The position numbers were made by a program, and so were the translations under genes. Below are positions 18,395-27,927 of a DNA stretch of 30,242 nt, piece by piece. The notes under the pieces are model-generated. The model ran no database searches, had not been told where the DNA came from, and saw only the letters and a program-made list of their open reading frames with translations. The DNA comes from Vibrio sp. 10N.286.49.B1 (GTDB taxonomy: Bacteria > Pseudomonadota > Gammaproteobacteria > Enterobacterales > Vibrionaceae). Position 1 is the first letter of the stretch. Each line of letters opens with the position of its first letter. The stretch covers positions 1 through 30,242 of the forward strand of contig NZ_MCUW01000032.1 of NCBI RefSeq assembly GCF_002873335.1, given 5' to 3'.

Positions 18395-19654
18395 ATGTCA
18401 TTGCTTGCCATTGGTATCAACCATAATACAGCGTCAGTGGATCTTAGAGAGAAGGTGGCGTTTCCGCCTGAAAAACTCGACCTAGCCCTGAATGAGCTAA
18501 AAGAAAATAGCAAGGTAAATGGCTCCGTCATCCTGTCAACGTGCAACCGCACCGAAATATACTGTGACACAGGTAGTTTCAGTAAAACACAACTGATTGA
18601 TTGGCTGATTCAGTTTCACGGTGTTGCTGCAGAAGAGCTGAAACCTTCGTTGTATGTTCATGAGGAACAAGCGGCAATTCGGCATCTCATGCGCGTGTCA
18701 TGTGGTTTGGATTCCTTAGTTCTTGGTGAACCGCAAATTTTAGGGCAAGTGAAACAAGCCTATTCTGACGCAAGAGAGTTACGCGCGATTGATGGCAGCG
18801 TCGAGAAACTGTTCCAAAAGGTGTTTTCCGTCGCAAAGCGAGTTCGAACTGAAACAGAGATCGGCAGCAGTGCGGTGTCAGTCGCTTATGCGGCTTGTAC
18901 GTTAGCACGACAAATTTTTGAAACCATCGCTGACTCCGTGGTCCTATTGGTCGGTGCGGGTGAAACCATAGAACTGGTAGCGAAACATCTGCAAGGGCAT
19001 GGTTGTAAACAAATGATTGTGGCCAACCGAACCAAAGAACGCGCGGATGTGCTGGCCTCTCAGTTTGGTGCCCAAGTTATTGCTCTAAATGAGATTCCTG
19101 ATGTGCTGCCACGTGCAGACATCGTGATCAGCTCGACGGCGAGCCCGCTACCCATTATTGGTAAGGGGATGGTCGAAACCGCCATTAAACAACGTCGATA
19201 TCAGCCGATGTTGTTGATCGATATCGCGGTACCTCGTGATATCGAGTCACAGGTGGGCGAATTGAACGACGCCTATCTCTATACCGTTGATGACTTGCAA
19301 TCGATAGTTGATGGCAATATTGAGCAACGAAAAGTTGAGGCGATCCAAGCGGAAGTCATTGTGAGCGAAGAAAGTGCTCAGTTCATGACATGGATGCGTT
19401 CACTTCAAGCCGTCGACAGTATCCGAGAGTTTAGAAAACAAGCGAATGAGACTCGCCACGATTTATTGTCAAAAAGTTTACAAGCTTTAGCCACAGGCTC
19501 CGATCCGGAAAAAGTGTTATTAGAGCTAAGTAATAAATTAACCAACAAGCTTATTCATGCGCCAACTAAGGCGTTACAAGATGCCGCCGAGCAGGGTGAT
19601 CCTGCAAAACTGACGGTCATCAGACAAAGTTTGGGTTTAGACCAAACTAAATAA
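18395..19654 (+). CDS. hemA: Glutamyl-tRNA reductase
   Basis: HemA reduces Glu-tRNA to glutamate-1-semialdehyde, the committed step of C5-pathway haem synthesis. At 419 residues it is the usual length. The active-site Cys is Cys50 in [10 protein letters not shown]. The [19 protein letters not shown] block, the NADPH fold ([17 protein letters not shown]) and the C-terminal dimerisation helix region are present. It heads hemA-prfA-prmC, with 27 bp to prfA. A TAAAAT box about 45 bp upstream, with a weak -35, may be the promoter. Confidence 0.97.
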   Translation: MSLLAIGINHNTASVDLREKVAFPPEKLDLALNELKENSKVNGSVILSTCNRTEIYCDTGSFSKTQLIDWLIQFHGVAAEELKPSLYVHEEQAAIRHLMRVSCGLDSLVLGEPQILGQVKQAYSDARELRAIDGSVEKLFQKVFSVAKRVRTETEIGSSAVSVAYAACTLARQIFETIADSVVLLVGAGETIELVAKHLQGHGCKQMIVANRTKERADVLASQFGAQVIALNEIPDVLPRADIVISSTASPLPIIGKGMVETAIKQRRYQPMLLIDIAVPRDIESQVGELNDAYLYTVDDLQSIVDGNIEQRKVEAIQAEVIVSEESAQFMTWMRSLQAVDSIREFRKQANETRHDLLSKSLQALATGSDPEKVLLELSNKLTNKLIHAPTKALQDAAEQGDPAKLTVIRQSLGLDQTK

Positions 19655-19681
19655 GCCATACCCTGAGATAAGACAGCAATT

Positions 19682-20770
19682 ATGAAATCCTCCATCCTAA
19701 TGAAATTGGAAACTCTGGTTGAACGCTACGAAGAAGTTCAACACCTGCTCGGTGATCCTGGCGTGATTGGCGATCAGAATAAATTCCGAGCGTTGTCGAG
19801 AGAGTATTCTCAGTTAGAAGAAGTGACACAGTGCTTCCAAGCCTACCAGCAAGCACAAGATGATCTTACTGCGGCAGAAGAAATGGCAAAAGAAGATGAC
19901 GCAGAAATGCGCGAAATGGCGCAAGAAGAAATTGCCGAATCTAAAGCGACAATTGAACGCTTAGCTGATGAACTTCAGGTTCTGTTATTGCCAAAAGACC
20001 CTAATGATGATCGTAACTGTTTCCTTGAAATCCGCGCCGGCGCGGGTGGTGATGAAGCGGGTATTTTTGCTGGCGACCTTTTCCGTATGTACAGTCGTTA
20101 TGCAGAAAAGAAAGGCTGGCGCATCGAAGTCATGAGCTCAAATATCTCTGAGCAAGGTGGCTTTAAAGAAATGATTGCTAAAGTAACGGGCGAAGGTGCG
20201 TACGGTGTGCTTAAGTTTGAATCCGGTGGACATCGTGTTCAACGTGTTCCGGCTACCGAATCACAAGGTCGCGTACATACTTCAGCATGTACGGTTGCCG
20301 TGATGGCAGAAGTACCAGAAGCAGAGATCCCAGAGATCAAAGCCGCTGATCTGAAGATTGATACTTTCCGTGCATCGGGCGCGGGTGGTCAGCACGTCAA
20401 CACCACTGATTCTGCTATTCGTATTACTCACTTGCCAACAGGCACAGTCGTTGAATGTCAGGATGAGCGCTCGCAACATAAGAACAAAGCGAAAGCAATG
20501 GCAGTGCTTGCCGCGCGTATTACTCAAGCTGAAGTCGCAAAGCGTGCTGCTGAAGTCTCAGACACTCGTCGCAATCTATTGGGTTCTGGCGATCGTAGTG
20601 ATCGCATTCGTACTTACAACTACCCACAAGGCCGAGTATCTGATCACCGTATTACGCTGACGTTATACCGTTTATCAGAAATCATGGAAGGCGATCTCCA
20701 AACCTTGATTGACCCTGTATTGACGGAACACCAAGCCGATCAGCTTGCGGCGCTTGCTGAGAATAACTAA
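19682..20770 (+). CDS. prfA: Peptide chain release factor 1
   Basis: RF1 ends translation at UAG and UAA. The 362-residue protein has the stop-codon-reading PAT tripeptide (190-192 in [10 protein letters not shown]) and the hydrolysis motif GGQ (235-237 in [15 protein letters not shown]), whose Gln is the methylation target of PrmC, encoded next. The PAT tripeptide separates it from RF2 (SPF). It lies 27 bp after hemA and is followed immediately by prmC. Confidence 0.98.
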   Translation: MKSSILMKLETLVERYEEVQHLLGDPGVIGDQNKFRALSREYSQLEEVTQCFQAYQQAQDDLTAAEEMAKEDDAEMREMAQEEIAESKATIERLADELQVLLLPKDPNDDRNCFLEIRAGAGGDEAGIFAGDLFRMYSRYAEKKGWRIEVMSSNISEQGGFKEMIAKVTGEGAYGVLKFESGGHRVQRVPATESQGRVHTSACTVAVMAEVPEAEIPEIKAADLKIDTFRASGAGGQHVNTTDSAIRITHLPTGTVVECQDERSQHKNKAKAMAVLAARITQAEVAKRAAEVSDTRRNLLGSGDRSDRIRTYNYPQGRVSDHRITLTLYRLSEIMEGDLQTLIDPVLTEHQADQLAALAENN

Positions 20771-20773
20771 TTG

Positions 20774-21625
20774 ATGATATTGGAATCATCTATTGAAGCG
20801 GTGCTCAAACGGGCATCGCTTGTTCTTTCGGAGTCAGGTAGTGATTCGGCTTCGCTTGATGCAGCCGTGTTACTTTGCCATGCCCTAGATAAGCCAAGAA
20901 GTTACCTTTTGACGTGGCCTGAAAAGTGTTTAACCGACGTACAGTCTGCGCAGTTTGAATCCTTGTTAGCTCGAAGAGTGAAGGGTGAACCTGTCGCTTA
21001 TATTCTTGGTGAGCGTGAGTTTTGGTCATTGCCACTTAATGTTGCCTCCAGCACACTGATCCCAAGACCTGATACCGAGCGACTAGTGGAATTAGCGCTA
21101 GATAAGGCGAGCACTCTAACGGGCGATGTCCTGGATTTAGGCACAGGCACAGGAGCGATCGCATTAGCGTTAGCGTCTGAGTTGCCTGAGCGTCAGTTTG
21201 TGGGTGTTGACTATCAACAGGATGCAGTAGAGCTTGCCACTGGCAATGCGACTAAGCTCGGTCTGGGGAATGTCACGTTCTGCCAGGGCAGTTGGTTTAC
21301 CCCTATTGACGACAAGAAACGATTTTCGTTGATTGTGTCTAACCCTCCTTATATCGATAAGCACGATCCCCATTTGTCTCAAGGTGACGTTCGGTTTGAA
21401 CCATCAACGGCGCTTATTGCGGAAAATAATGGCTTAGCAGACATCGAGTTGATCTCAGCTCACGCGGCATCGTTTTTATTGCCAAATGGATGGTTGATGT
21501 TCGAACACGGTTTTGAGCAAGGAGCGGCGGTGCGATCTGTCTTGGAAAGTAATGGCTTTAAACACGTCATTACAGAACAAGATTATGCGGGTAACGACAG
21601 AGTCACACTTGGCCAATGGCAGTAG
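20774..21625 (+). CDS. prmC: Release factor glutamine N5-methyltransferase
   Basis: PrmC (HemK) methylates the GGQ glutamine of RF1 and RF2. The 283-residue protein has an N-terminal helical domain, SAM motif I (VLDLGTGTGAIALALASELP) and the substrate motif NPPY (190-193 in IVSNPPYIDKHDP). The ATG at 20774 is 3 bp past the prfA stop. A TTG directly in front (20771) is in frame but a less likely start. Translation is probably coupled to prfA, since the ribosome site is weak. A 135-bp gap follows with no clear terminator. Confidence 0.96.
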   Translation: MILESSIEAVLKRASLVLSESGSDSASLDAAVLLCHALDKPRSYLLTWPEKCLTDVQSAQFESLLARRVKGEPVAYILGEREFWSLPLNVASSTLIPRPDTERLVELALDKASTLTGDVLDLGTGTGAIALALASELPERQFVGVDYQQDAVELATGNATKLGLGNVTFCQGSWFTPIDDKKRFSLIVSNPPYIDKHDPHLSQGDVRFEPSTALIAENNGLADIELISAHAASFLLPNGWLMFEHGFEQGAAVRSVLESNGFKHVITEQDYAGNDRVTLGQWQ

Positions 21626-21760
21626 TGTGTAATTGACGATAGCAGGATAATAATCTGGCTTTACGCGAGTAGCTCTTAGAGTGGTAGAACTATAAGTAGT
21701 AACTGTAAGCCTTAAAAATAAACAATAAGCCGAAAAATAATAACAGAGAGTAAAGTAGCT

Positions 21761-22144
21761 ATGTATGAAGGACTAAAACATTTCCACTTGTTGACGATCG
21801 CACTGAGTGTTGCGCTGCTGTCTGTGAGATTTGGATTGATTATGATGAACTCACCAAAAGTGAATCATCCGTTTTTGAAGCGCTTCCCTCACATCAATGA
21901 TTCGTTGCTACTGTTGTCAGGTATCGGACTTATCATGATTACTGGATTTATTCCGTTTACAGATGCCGCCCCATGGATGACAGAGAAAGTCACTTGTATC
22001 TTGGCTTACTTTGCGTTGGGTTTCTTTGCTTTAAAACTGGCCAAGAATAACTTACTTAGAATATGTGCATTTTTCGGTGCACTAGGATGGTTGATGATGG
22101 CAGCAAAGATTGCCATGTTGAAAACACCATTCTTAATGGGGTAA
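21761..22144 (+). CDS. SirB2-family small membrane protein
   Basis: The 127-residue protein has four hydrophobic helices (about 7-29, 45-63, 75-93 and 98-121) and matches the SirB2/YchQ family by layout and position between prmC and the SirB1 gene. The biochemical function is not known; a regulatory role was proposed from Salmonella sir mutants. It lies 3 bp before the next gene, so the pair is likely coupled. It begins with ATG after a purine-rich AGAGAGTAAAG stretch. Confidence 0.85.
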   Translation: MYEGLKHFHLLTIALSVALLSVRFGLIMMNSPKVNHPFLKRFPHINDSLLLLSGIGLIMITGFIPFTDAAPWMTEKVTCILAYFALGFFALKLAKNNLLRICAFFGALGWLMMAAKIAMLKTPFLMG

Positions 22145-22147
22145 ACG

Positions 22148-22957
22148 ATGCTCGAACTGTTTGATGAAGATTTTGACGCCATCGCGTTAGTTGAAGGCGC
22201 TTTAATTTTAAATAAAGCTGTTGATCCAGATACTCAGAACCACTGGGCTGAGGCAGAATTAGCACGTTTGCTAAAAGATGCTGAGCAAACTTTGGCACAT
22301 GAAGTTGATGAGAAGCAACGCTTTGATGCCTTGCTCAGGTTGTTCTATAAAGAATGGAACTTTGGTGGTGATACCGAGGCCTATTTTTCGTCTGAAAATG
22401 CCTTCATCGATAAGGTGCTTGAAAGAAGAAAAGGGGTACCGGTTAGCTTAGGTGCTATCTTGATCTATCTGGCGAGCAAGCTAGGCTTCCCTGTAGAGGC
22501 CGTGACATTTCCAACGCAATTCTTGTTGAAAGTCACCTGGCCAAACGAAGCACCCTGTTATATCAATCCATATGATGGCGAGTATGTTGCAAAATCAACA
22601 TTACGTGCGTGGCTGATTGGTAATGAAGGCCCCTTGGCTAAATTAGAATCGAAGCATCTTGCCGTGTCTGATAACCCAACAGTAATCGGACGTTGGCTGG
22701 CGTTGTTAAAAAGCGCCTTGTTAAGAGAAGAAAAATATACACTTGCGTTGCGATGTACCGACCTTGCGCTGACGTTTGTTCCTGACGACCCGTATGAGAT
22801 TCGAGACCGAGGCTATATTTATCAGCAGTTGGATTGCCATCAAGTTGCCGCCAGTGATTTCCAATACTTTATCGACCAATGCCCTGATGACCCAGCGATT
22901 GAATTACTGAAAACACAGGTGTCAGCGATCAGTCGTGCGCCTGTTATCCTTCACTAA
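22148..22957 (+). CDS. SirB1-family protein (transglutaminase-like fold with TPR)
   Basis: The 269-residue soluble protein shows the family core RRKGVPVSLGAILIYLASKLG-type segment (about 93-116) and a C-terminal TPR-like pair (EEKYTLALRCTDLALTFVPD and YEIRDRGYIYQQLDCHQVA). The family (SirB1/YchA) has no proven reaction. Its fixed place between sirB2 and kdsA is conserved in enterics and vibrios. A GGGG ribosome site lies in the end of the preceding gene. Confidence 0.87.
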   Translation: MLELFDEDFDAIALVEGALILNKAVDPDTQNHWAEAELARLLKDAEQTLAHEVDEKQRFDALLRLFYKEWNFGGDTEAYFSSENAFIDKVLERRKGVPVSLGAILIYLASKLGFPVEAVTFPTQFLLKVTWPNEAPCYINPYDGEYVAKSTLRAWLIGNEGPLAKLESKHLAVSDNPTVIGRWLALLKSALLREEKYTLALRCTDLALTFVPDDPYEIRDRGYIYQQLDCHQVAASDFQYFIDQCPDDPAIELLKTQVSAISRAPVILH

Positions 22958-23827
<870 letters not shown>

Positions 23828-23857
23828 TCGATATTAAGTGTTTTATGTTGTGTAAAT

Positions 23858-23880
23858 AAAAGCGGCCAATGGCCGCTTTT
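23858..23880. terminator. Bidirectional terminator between kdsA and the GGDEF gene
   Basis: AAAAGCGGCC and GGCCGCTTTT form a perfect 10-bp stem around a 3-nt loop, with AT-rich tails on both sides. It lies between two convergent genes and could serve both, though it is nearer kdsA (31 bp) than the GGDEF stop (about 78 bp). Confidence 0.88.
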
Positions 23881-23957
23881 ATTATGATCATTCAAGGCAA
23901 GTTCTTTAAACTTTCCATTTATTCACCAGCATGGCGCACCATTTTGAGTGTTGCTAA

Positions 23958-25100
23958 CTAACCCTTCCATTGAGGCATCACCGTTTGGTTTCTTCCTGAT
24001 GCTTTGGCCTTATAAAGTGCCTTGTCAGCGTAATTGATCGCCGCTAACACGCTATCGTTATGATGGTTTGCAATGTAGACTCCGGCCGACACAGTGACGT
24101 TAGCATTTCCATTTGGGTTTGAGACTGAACATTTTTGGCGTAGGTGTTCTACTTGTGAAGCGATACGTTGAATATCCCCCTCGGGAAGGATAAGCAAAAA
24201 CTCTTCACCTCCATAACGAATCAATTGGCCGTTATCAGGTTTATTCGAGGCGAGTACTGACGCTACTTTTCTGATGATGAGATCCCCCGCATGGTGGCCG
24301 TCACGATCATTAACCTGTTTAAAGTGATCAATATCTAACATCACAAATGCGAGATTCAAAGGTCGAGGAGCCTGCTCTGCATGGTGAATCCATTGATTCA
24401 AATAATGGCGGTTGTGGATTTTTGTTAACGCGTCCGTTTCACTCATATCTTTAAGGCGTTGAGAATAGGCCGCAAGTTTAATTGATTGACTGCGTATCTT
24501 CTGGCTCTCTTCAAATCGCGTTCTGGTTTCTAACGCTCTACGATAACTGCCGAGAATACAGAATAGGGCAGTGCTTAACACCACCATATAATGGTTTGAT
24601 TCTTTCATTGCCTCTAGTTCAGCAAGGGCAGGGTGCACGTAAAGAATATAGGGCAAAATGATGCCAATGATCGCTGTTAATGAATAACCAAATGAGAGCC
24701 GGGAAAAGGTCCCGATGTAGAGCATGAGTAAAATGCTGCCACTCTGGTAGTTGGTGTTTCCAATACTTAATGCAATGGCTCCAGCGAAATGAACAATGAA
24801 TCCAGCACTGATAAAGAGCGCAACCTCAAGTATGGGCAAGCATCGCCATTGGTATCTTGAAGCGCAATACAATAACACGGTTGCACTGGATGCCAGGAAG
24901 ATACGAGCAGCGACGACGGGGTCGGCATGTTGTTGTAAAACGAGTTTGTCAGAAATGGTGAAAAGTAGAAAAACAACAATCGCCCCGTACATGAAGTGTG
25001 CATAGGGTCGATAAATATGGGTGTCCAAAAATACACGATAACGTAATCGACGAAATGGATGCTCTTTTGTGAATAACAAAGAACCAAACAATACAACCAC
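23958..25100 (-). CDS. Membrane-bound diguanylate cyclase (GGDEF)
   Basis: The protein has an N-terminal membrane region with about six hydrophobic segments (roughly 36-55, 65-82, 88-112, 120-135, 138-155 and 172-187), a short linker helix and a GGDEF domain (about 218-378). The active loop is RYGGEEFLLILPEGD (GGEEF 297-301) and the metal-binding Asp is in MLDIDHFKQVND, so it should make cyclic-di-GMP. The product-inhibition RxxD site is absent: the equivalent spot reads PDNG. I do not recognise the membrane sensor. The start is uncertain: GTG 25100, or a TTG at 25091 with GAAGG 9-10 nt before it. It is a single gene. Confidence 0.88.
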   Translation of the reverse strand: MVVLFGSLLFTKEHPFRRLRYRVFLDTHIYRPYAHFMYGAIVVFLLFTISDKLVLQQHADPVVAARIFLASSATVLLYCASRYQWRCLPILEVALFISAGFIVHFAGAIALSIGNTNYQSGSILLMLYIGTFSRLSFGYSLTAIIGIILPYILYVHPALAELEAMKESNHYMVVLSTALFCILGSYRRALETRTRFEESQKIRSQSIKLAAYSQRLKDMSETDALTKIHNRHYLNQWIHHAEQAPRPLNLAFVMLDIDHFKQVNDRDGHHAGDLIIRKVASVLASNKPDNGQLIRYGGEEFLLILPEGDIQRIASQVEHLRQKCSVSNPNGNANVTVSAGVYIANHHNDSVLAAINYADKALYKAKASGRNQTVMPQWKG

Positions 25101-25142
25101 CCTTCACAGCACCTGTTGCCTTGGCAACGAAAACAATACTTC

Positions 25143-25154
25143 TCACTATAGTGA
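25143..25154. promoter_or_regulatory. Perfect palindrome at the presumed GGDEF promoter
   Basis: TCACTATAGTGA is a perfect 12-bp palindrome about 45 bp before the GGDEF start. Its centre, TATAGT on the minus strand, resembles a -10 box. It could be a repressor operator or chance; I see no second copy nearby. Confidence 0.35.
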
Positions 25155-25456
25155 CTAAGGCTATAGGCAGTGATAAAAAACCACAACATAAATCAGACAA
25201 AACGTGCTCACTTTTTATGTTGTTAAATCGGTACCCTCCTCGTTATCCCCATCTTTGTAGTGAATACGTAACACTCTTAGCAAGAGCGGGTTTAACTTTA
25301 TCGATATTGAAACTAATAATGTATGTAGTTAAATGTATGGGTGCCAGCTCAGCAACTTGTGACCCATGCATCATAAAAGTGAAATCAACATGTTATGTTT
25401 AAATGGTTAATTTAAACTAACGCAACTTTTGCGATATTTCTAAGTATGTCTATGCA

Positions 25457-25486
25457 TTGAAATTCAGCATCAATTGTTAATAATTA
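25457..25486 (+). promoter_or_regulatory. Candidate nutA promoter
   Basis: TTGAAA (25457-25462) and TAATTA (25481-25486) are 18 bp apart, placing the start near 25493 and leaving a leader of about 70 nt. The boxes are fair matches to sigma-70 in AT-rich surroundings. Confidence 0.45.
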
Positions 25487-25563
25487 TAAACCGTTTGTGA
25501 GTGGAAATATTCTTGATTACAACGGTTAAAGCAGTGGAATCTCCTAAGTTCAAAGGTAGGACA

Positions 25564-27231
25564 ATGAAAAATAGCCTTATATTAAAGTCCGTACTCAGTG
25601 CGGCGATCATCGCATCACTTGCAGGATGCGCAACTCAACCAGAACATGAATGGAATGCCGATGAAACCTATAAGCTAACCGTTCTGCATACTAATGATCA
25701 CCATGGCCGTTTTTGGCAAAACAAATACGGTGAGTACGGCATGGCTGCTCGTAAAACACTGATTGACGGTATTCGTGCCGACGTCGAAGCCGAAGGTGGC
25801 AGCTTATTGCTCTTGTCTGGCGGTGACATTAACACTGGGGTTCCTGAATCAGACCTGCAAGATGCTGAACCAGATTTTAAGGGAATGAGTAAGATTGGCT
25901 ACGATGCAATGGCATTGGGCAATCATGAGTTTGATAATCCTCTTGAAGTTCTGTTTAAGCAAAAAGAGTGGGCGAACTTCCCAATGCTGTCTGCCAACAT
26001 TTACGACAAGAAAACGGGTGAGCGCATGTTTGATGCTTACCAAATGTTTGACAAGCAAGGTATTAAAATTGCGGTTATTGGCTTAACAACCGAAGACACG
26101 GCGAAGATTGGTAATCCTGAATATATTGGGGGAATCGAGTTCCGTGACCCGAAAGTTGAGGCTAAAAAGCTCATTGCCGAACTAAAAGAAACAGAAAAAC
26201 CGGATCTAATTTTTGCCGTAACTCACATGGGCCACTATGAAAATGGCGAGCGCGGAGTGAATGCTCCTGGTGATGTTGCGCTAGCACGCTATCTTAATGA
26301 AGGCGACCTAGACATGATTGTCGGTGGTCACTCACAAGAGCCGGTCTGTATGGAAGGCCCTAATGTCGTTAAAAAGAACTTCAAGCCAGCGGATGAGTGT
26401 AAACCTGATACTCAAAACGGCACTTGGATTGTTCAAGCACACGAGTGGGGCAAATACGTAGGTCGTGCCGACTATGAATTTAAAAACGGCGAACTCGACA
26501 TGGTGAGCTACGACCTGATTCCGGTTAACCTGAAGAAAAAAGTAAAAGTTGACGGTAAAAAGCAACGGGTACTGATTGAAGGTGAGATTCAGCAAGATGC
26601 AGAATTACTTGCCTTCTTAACGCCGTATCAAGAAAAAGGTCAGGGTCAGCTGGGTGAAAAAATTGCTGAAACAAATGGCAAGCTCGAAGGGGACCGCAAT
26701 GTGGTTCGCTTTAAGCAGACTAACCTAGGTCGTTTGATTGGTATGTCTCATAAAGAGCGAGCTAAAGCCGATTTTGCGGTCATGAACTCTGGTGGCGTTC
26801 GCGACTCCATTGAGCAAGGCGATGTGACATACAAAGATGTCTTAACGGTTCAGCCGTTTGGTAACATCGTCACTTACACCGACATGAGCGGCGCGGAAGT
26901 GCTAGATTACTTGAATGTTGTCGCGTTAAAACCGGTTGATTCTGGTGCATACGCACAGTTTGCTGGTATCTCAATGACGGTAGGTAAAGAATCTGTTTCC
27001 GACGTTGTTATTAATGGTAAAGCACTAGACCCTAAAGCGACCTACAGATTTACGGTTCCTAGCTTTAATGCTGCAGGTGGTGATGGTTACCCTAAATTGA
27101 ACAACCACCCTGGCTATGTGAATACTGGCTTTGTTGATGCTGAAGTGTTGAAAGACTACTTAGAAGCCAACAGCCCAATTGACGTCAATAAGTATGAGCC
27201 GAAAGGTGAGATCGTATACAAAATCAAATAG
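25564..27231 (+). CDS. nutA: Lipoprotein 5'-nucleotidase (NutA type)
   Basis: This is an envelope 5'-nucleotidase that removes phosphate from extracellular nucleotides, as described for Vibrio NutA. The 555 residues open with a signal ending in the lipobox LAGC (Cys22), then ATQ, so it is a lipoprotein likely sorted to the outer membrane. The metallophosphatase motifs LHTNDHHGRFW, LLSGGDINTG, MALGNHEFDN, VTHMGHYENG and VGGHSQEP are intact, and the C-terminal substrate domain has MNSGGVRDSIEQGD and VPSFNAAGGDGYP. ATG 25564 with AGGTAGGA upstream is preferred to an in-frame GTG at 25501, which would bury the signal. It is a single gene ending in a terminator. Confidence 0.94.
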   Translation: MKNSLILKSVLSAAIIASLAGCATQPEHEWNADETYKLTVLHTNDHHGRFWQNKYGEYGMAARKTLIDGIRADVEAEGGSLLLLSGGDINTGVPESDLQDAEPDFKGMSKIGYDAMALGNHEFDNPLEVLFKQKEWANFPMLSANIYDKKTGERMFDAYQMFDKQGIKIAVIGLTTEDTAKIGNPEYIGGIEFRDPKVEAKKLIAELKETEKPDLIFAVTHMGHYENGERGVNAPGDVALARYLNEGDLDMIVGGHSQEPVCMEGPNVVKKNFKPADECKPDTQNGTWIVQAHEWGKYVGRADYEFKNGELDMVSYDLIPVNLKKKVKVDGKKQRVLIEGEIQQDAELLAFLTPYQEKGQGQLGEKIAETNGKLEGDRNVVRFKQTNLGRLIGMSHKERAKADFAVMNSGGVRDSIEQGDVTYKDVLTVQPFGNIVTYTDMSGAEVLDYLNVVALKPVDSGAYAQFAGISMTVGKESVSDVVINGKALDPKATYRFTVPSFNAAGGDGYPKLNNHPGYVNTGFVDAEVLKDYLEANSPIDVNKYEPKGEIVYKIK

Positions 27232-27270
27232 TCACTGATTGACTCTTTGTATGAGTCAGTTTAAAACTAA

Positions 27271-27297
27271 GCGGTGCCTTTGGTGCCGCTTTTTTTA
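27271..27297 (+). terminator. Intrinsic terminator of nutA
   Basis: GCGGTGCC and GGTGCCGC pair over 8 bp (two G-U) around TTT, followed by eight T. A second small stem-loop (TGACTC/GAGTCA, 27240-27258) lies just before it. Confidence 0.88.
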
Positions 27298-27314
27298 TTG
27301 TCTTGGGAACTGTT

Positions 27315-27791
27315 ATGACACCTGCTATTAATCTTGCTAAAAAGAAGAAAATCAACCACGTTGTCCACCAATATCACCATGACCCACGGCACGAGAGCTA
27401 CGGGCTTGAGGCGGTACAAGCCCTTGGACAAGACCCTGAAACCGTTTTTAAAACGCTACTGTTTTCACTAAATGGTGAGCCAAAAAATCTGGCGGTTGCG
27501 ATCATTCCGGTCGAGGAAAAATTAAACTTAAAATTGGCGGCAAAAGCGGCGGGCGGCAAAAAAGCAGAGATGGCCGATAAAGACATTGCTCAGAAAACGA
27601 CGGGATATGTCTTAGGTGGTATCAGCCCGTTAGGACAAAAAAAACTATTGCCTACTTTTATACATATGAGTGCAGAAATAAGAACAACCATGTGCGTAAG
27701 TGCAGGAAAGCGAGGGCTAGAGATTGAGTTAGCGCCGCAAGATTTAGCGACGCTGACGCGTGGTGTCTTTGCTAATTTATGTGAGAGTTAG
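27315..27791 (+). CDS. ybaK: Cys-tRNA(Pro)/Cys-tRNA(Cys) deacylase
   Basis: YbaK clears cysteine wrongly attached to tRNA-Pro by prolyl-tRNA synthetase. The 158-residue protein shows the family pattern GLEAVQALGQDPETVFKTL (with the conserved Lys), AIIPVEEKLNLKLAAKAAGG, GYVLGGISPLGQKK and the C-terminal RGLEIELAPQDLATL. ATG 27315 after GGGAA is chosen over the TTG four codons earlier. It lies 18 bp past the nutA terminator and is convergent with rluF; no terminator of its own is seen, only the 16-bp repeat array. A tRNA-Pro gene lies about 2.4 kb away, probably by chance. Confidence 0.93.
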   Translation: MTPAINLAKKKKINHVVHQYHHDPRHESYGLEAVQALGQDPETVFKTLLFSLNGEPKNLAVAIIPVEEKLNLKLAAKAAGGKKAEMADKDIAQKTTGYVLGGISPLGQKKLLPTFIHMSAEIRTTMCVSAGKRGLEIELAPQDLATLTRGVFANLCES

Positions 27792-27823
27792 CTTACCGTC
27801 GCCCTAATGCAGGCAAGTGCTTA

Positions 27824-27919
27824 TTGTCTGCGGGAGCGGTTGTCTGCAAGTGCTATTGCCTACAGGAGCTATTACCTACAAGCGCTATTATCAACAAAAG
27901 TGATTACCTATAGGCGCTC
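27824..27919. repeat. Six tandem 16-bp repeats between ybaK and rluF
   Basis: Six units in exact 16-bp register start at 27824, 27840, 27856, 27872, 27888 and 27904. The consensus is TTRYCTACARGNGCTA. Columns 1-2 (TT) are invariant and the AGNGCT core is kept in most units. Decayed partial copies with a 1-nt insertion flank both ends (about 27810-27823 and 27920-27930), the right one running into the rluF stop. The unit length is not a multiple of three, so it is not coding. No stem-loop or U-tract is evident. Confidence 0.9.
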
Positions 27920-27927
27920 ACAAGTGT

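Larger units (their letters stand above)
25101..25563. other. Divergent intergenic region, GGDEF gene / nutA
   Basis: This 463-bp AT-rich stretch lies between two divergent genes. It holds the presumed GGDEF promoter with its palindrome, the nutA promoter and about 300 bp in between. A plus-strand open frame (25121-25402) has no ribosome site and an unlikely composition, and I do not support it as a gene. No intrinsic terminator or tRNA is visible. Confidence 0.6.

Noticed and set aside
25350..25380. Possible CRP site near TGTGACCCATG upstream of nutA
   Set aside because: Only one half-site matches; the second half does not resemble TCACA.
25121..25402. 93-residue plus-strand open frame in the GGDEF/nutA gap
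   Set aside because: No ribosome site, Cys/Ile-rich composition unlike a real protein, and it overlaps the promoters of both neighbours.
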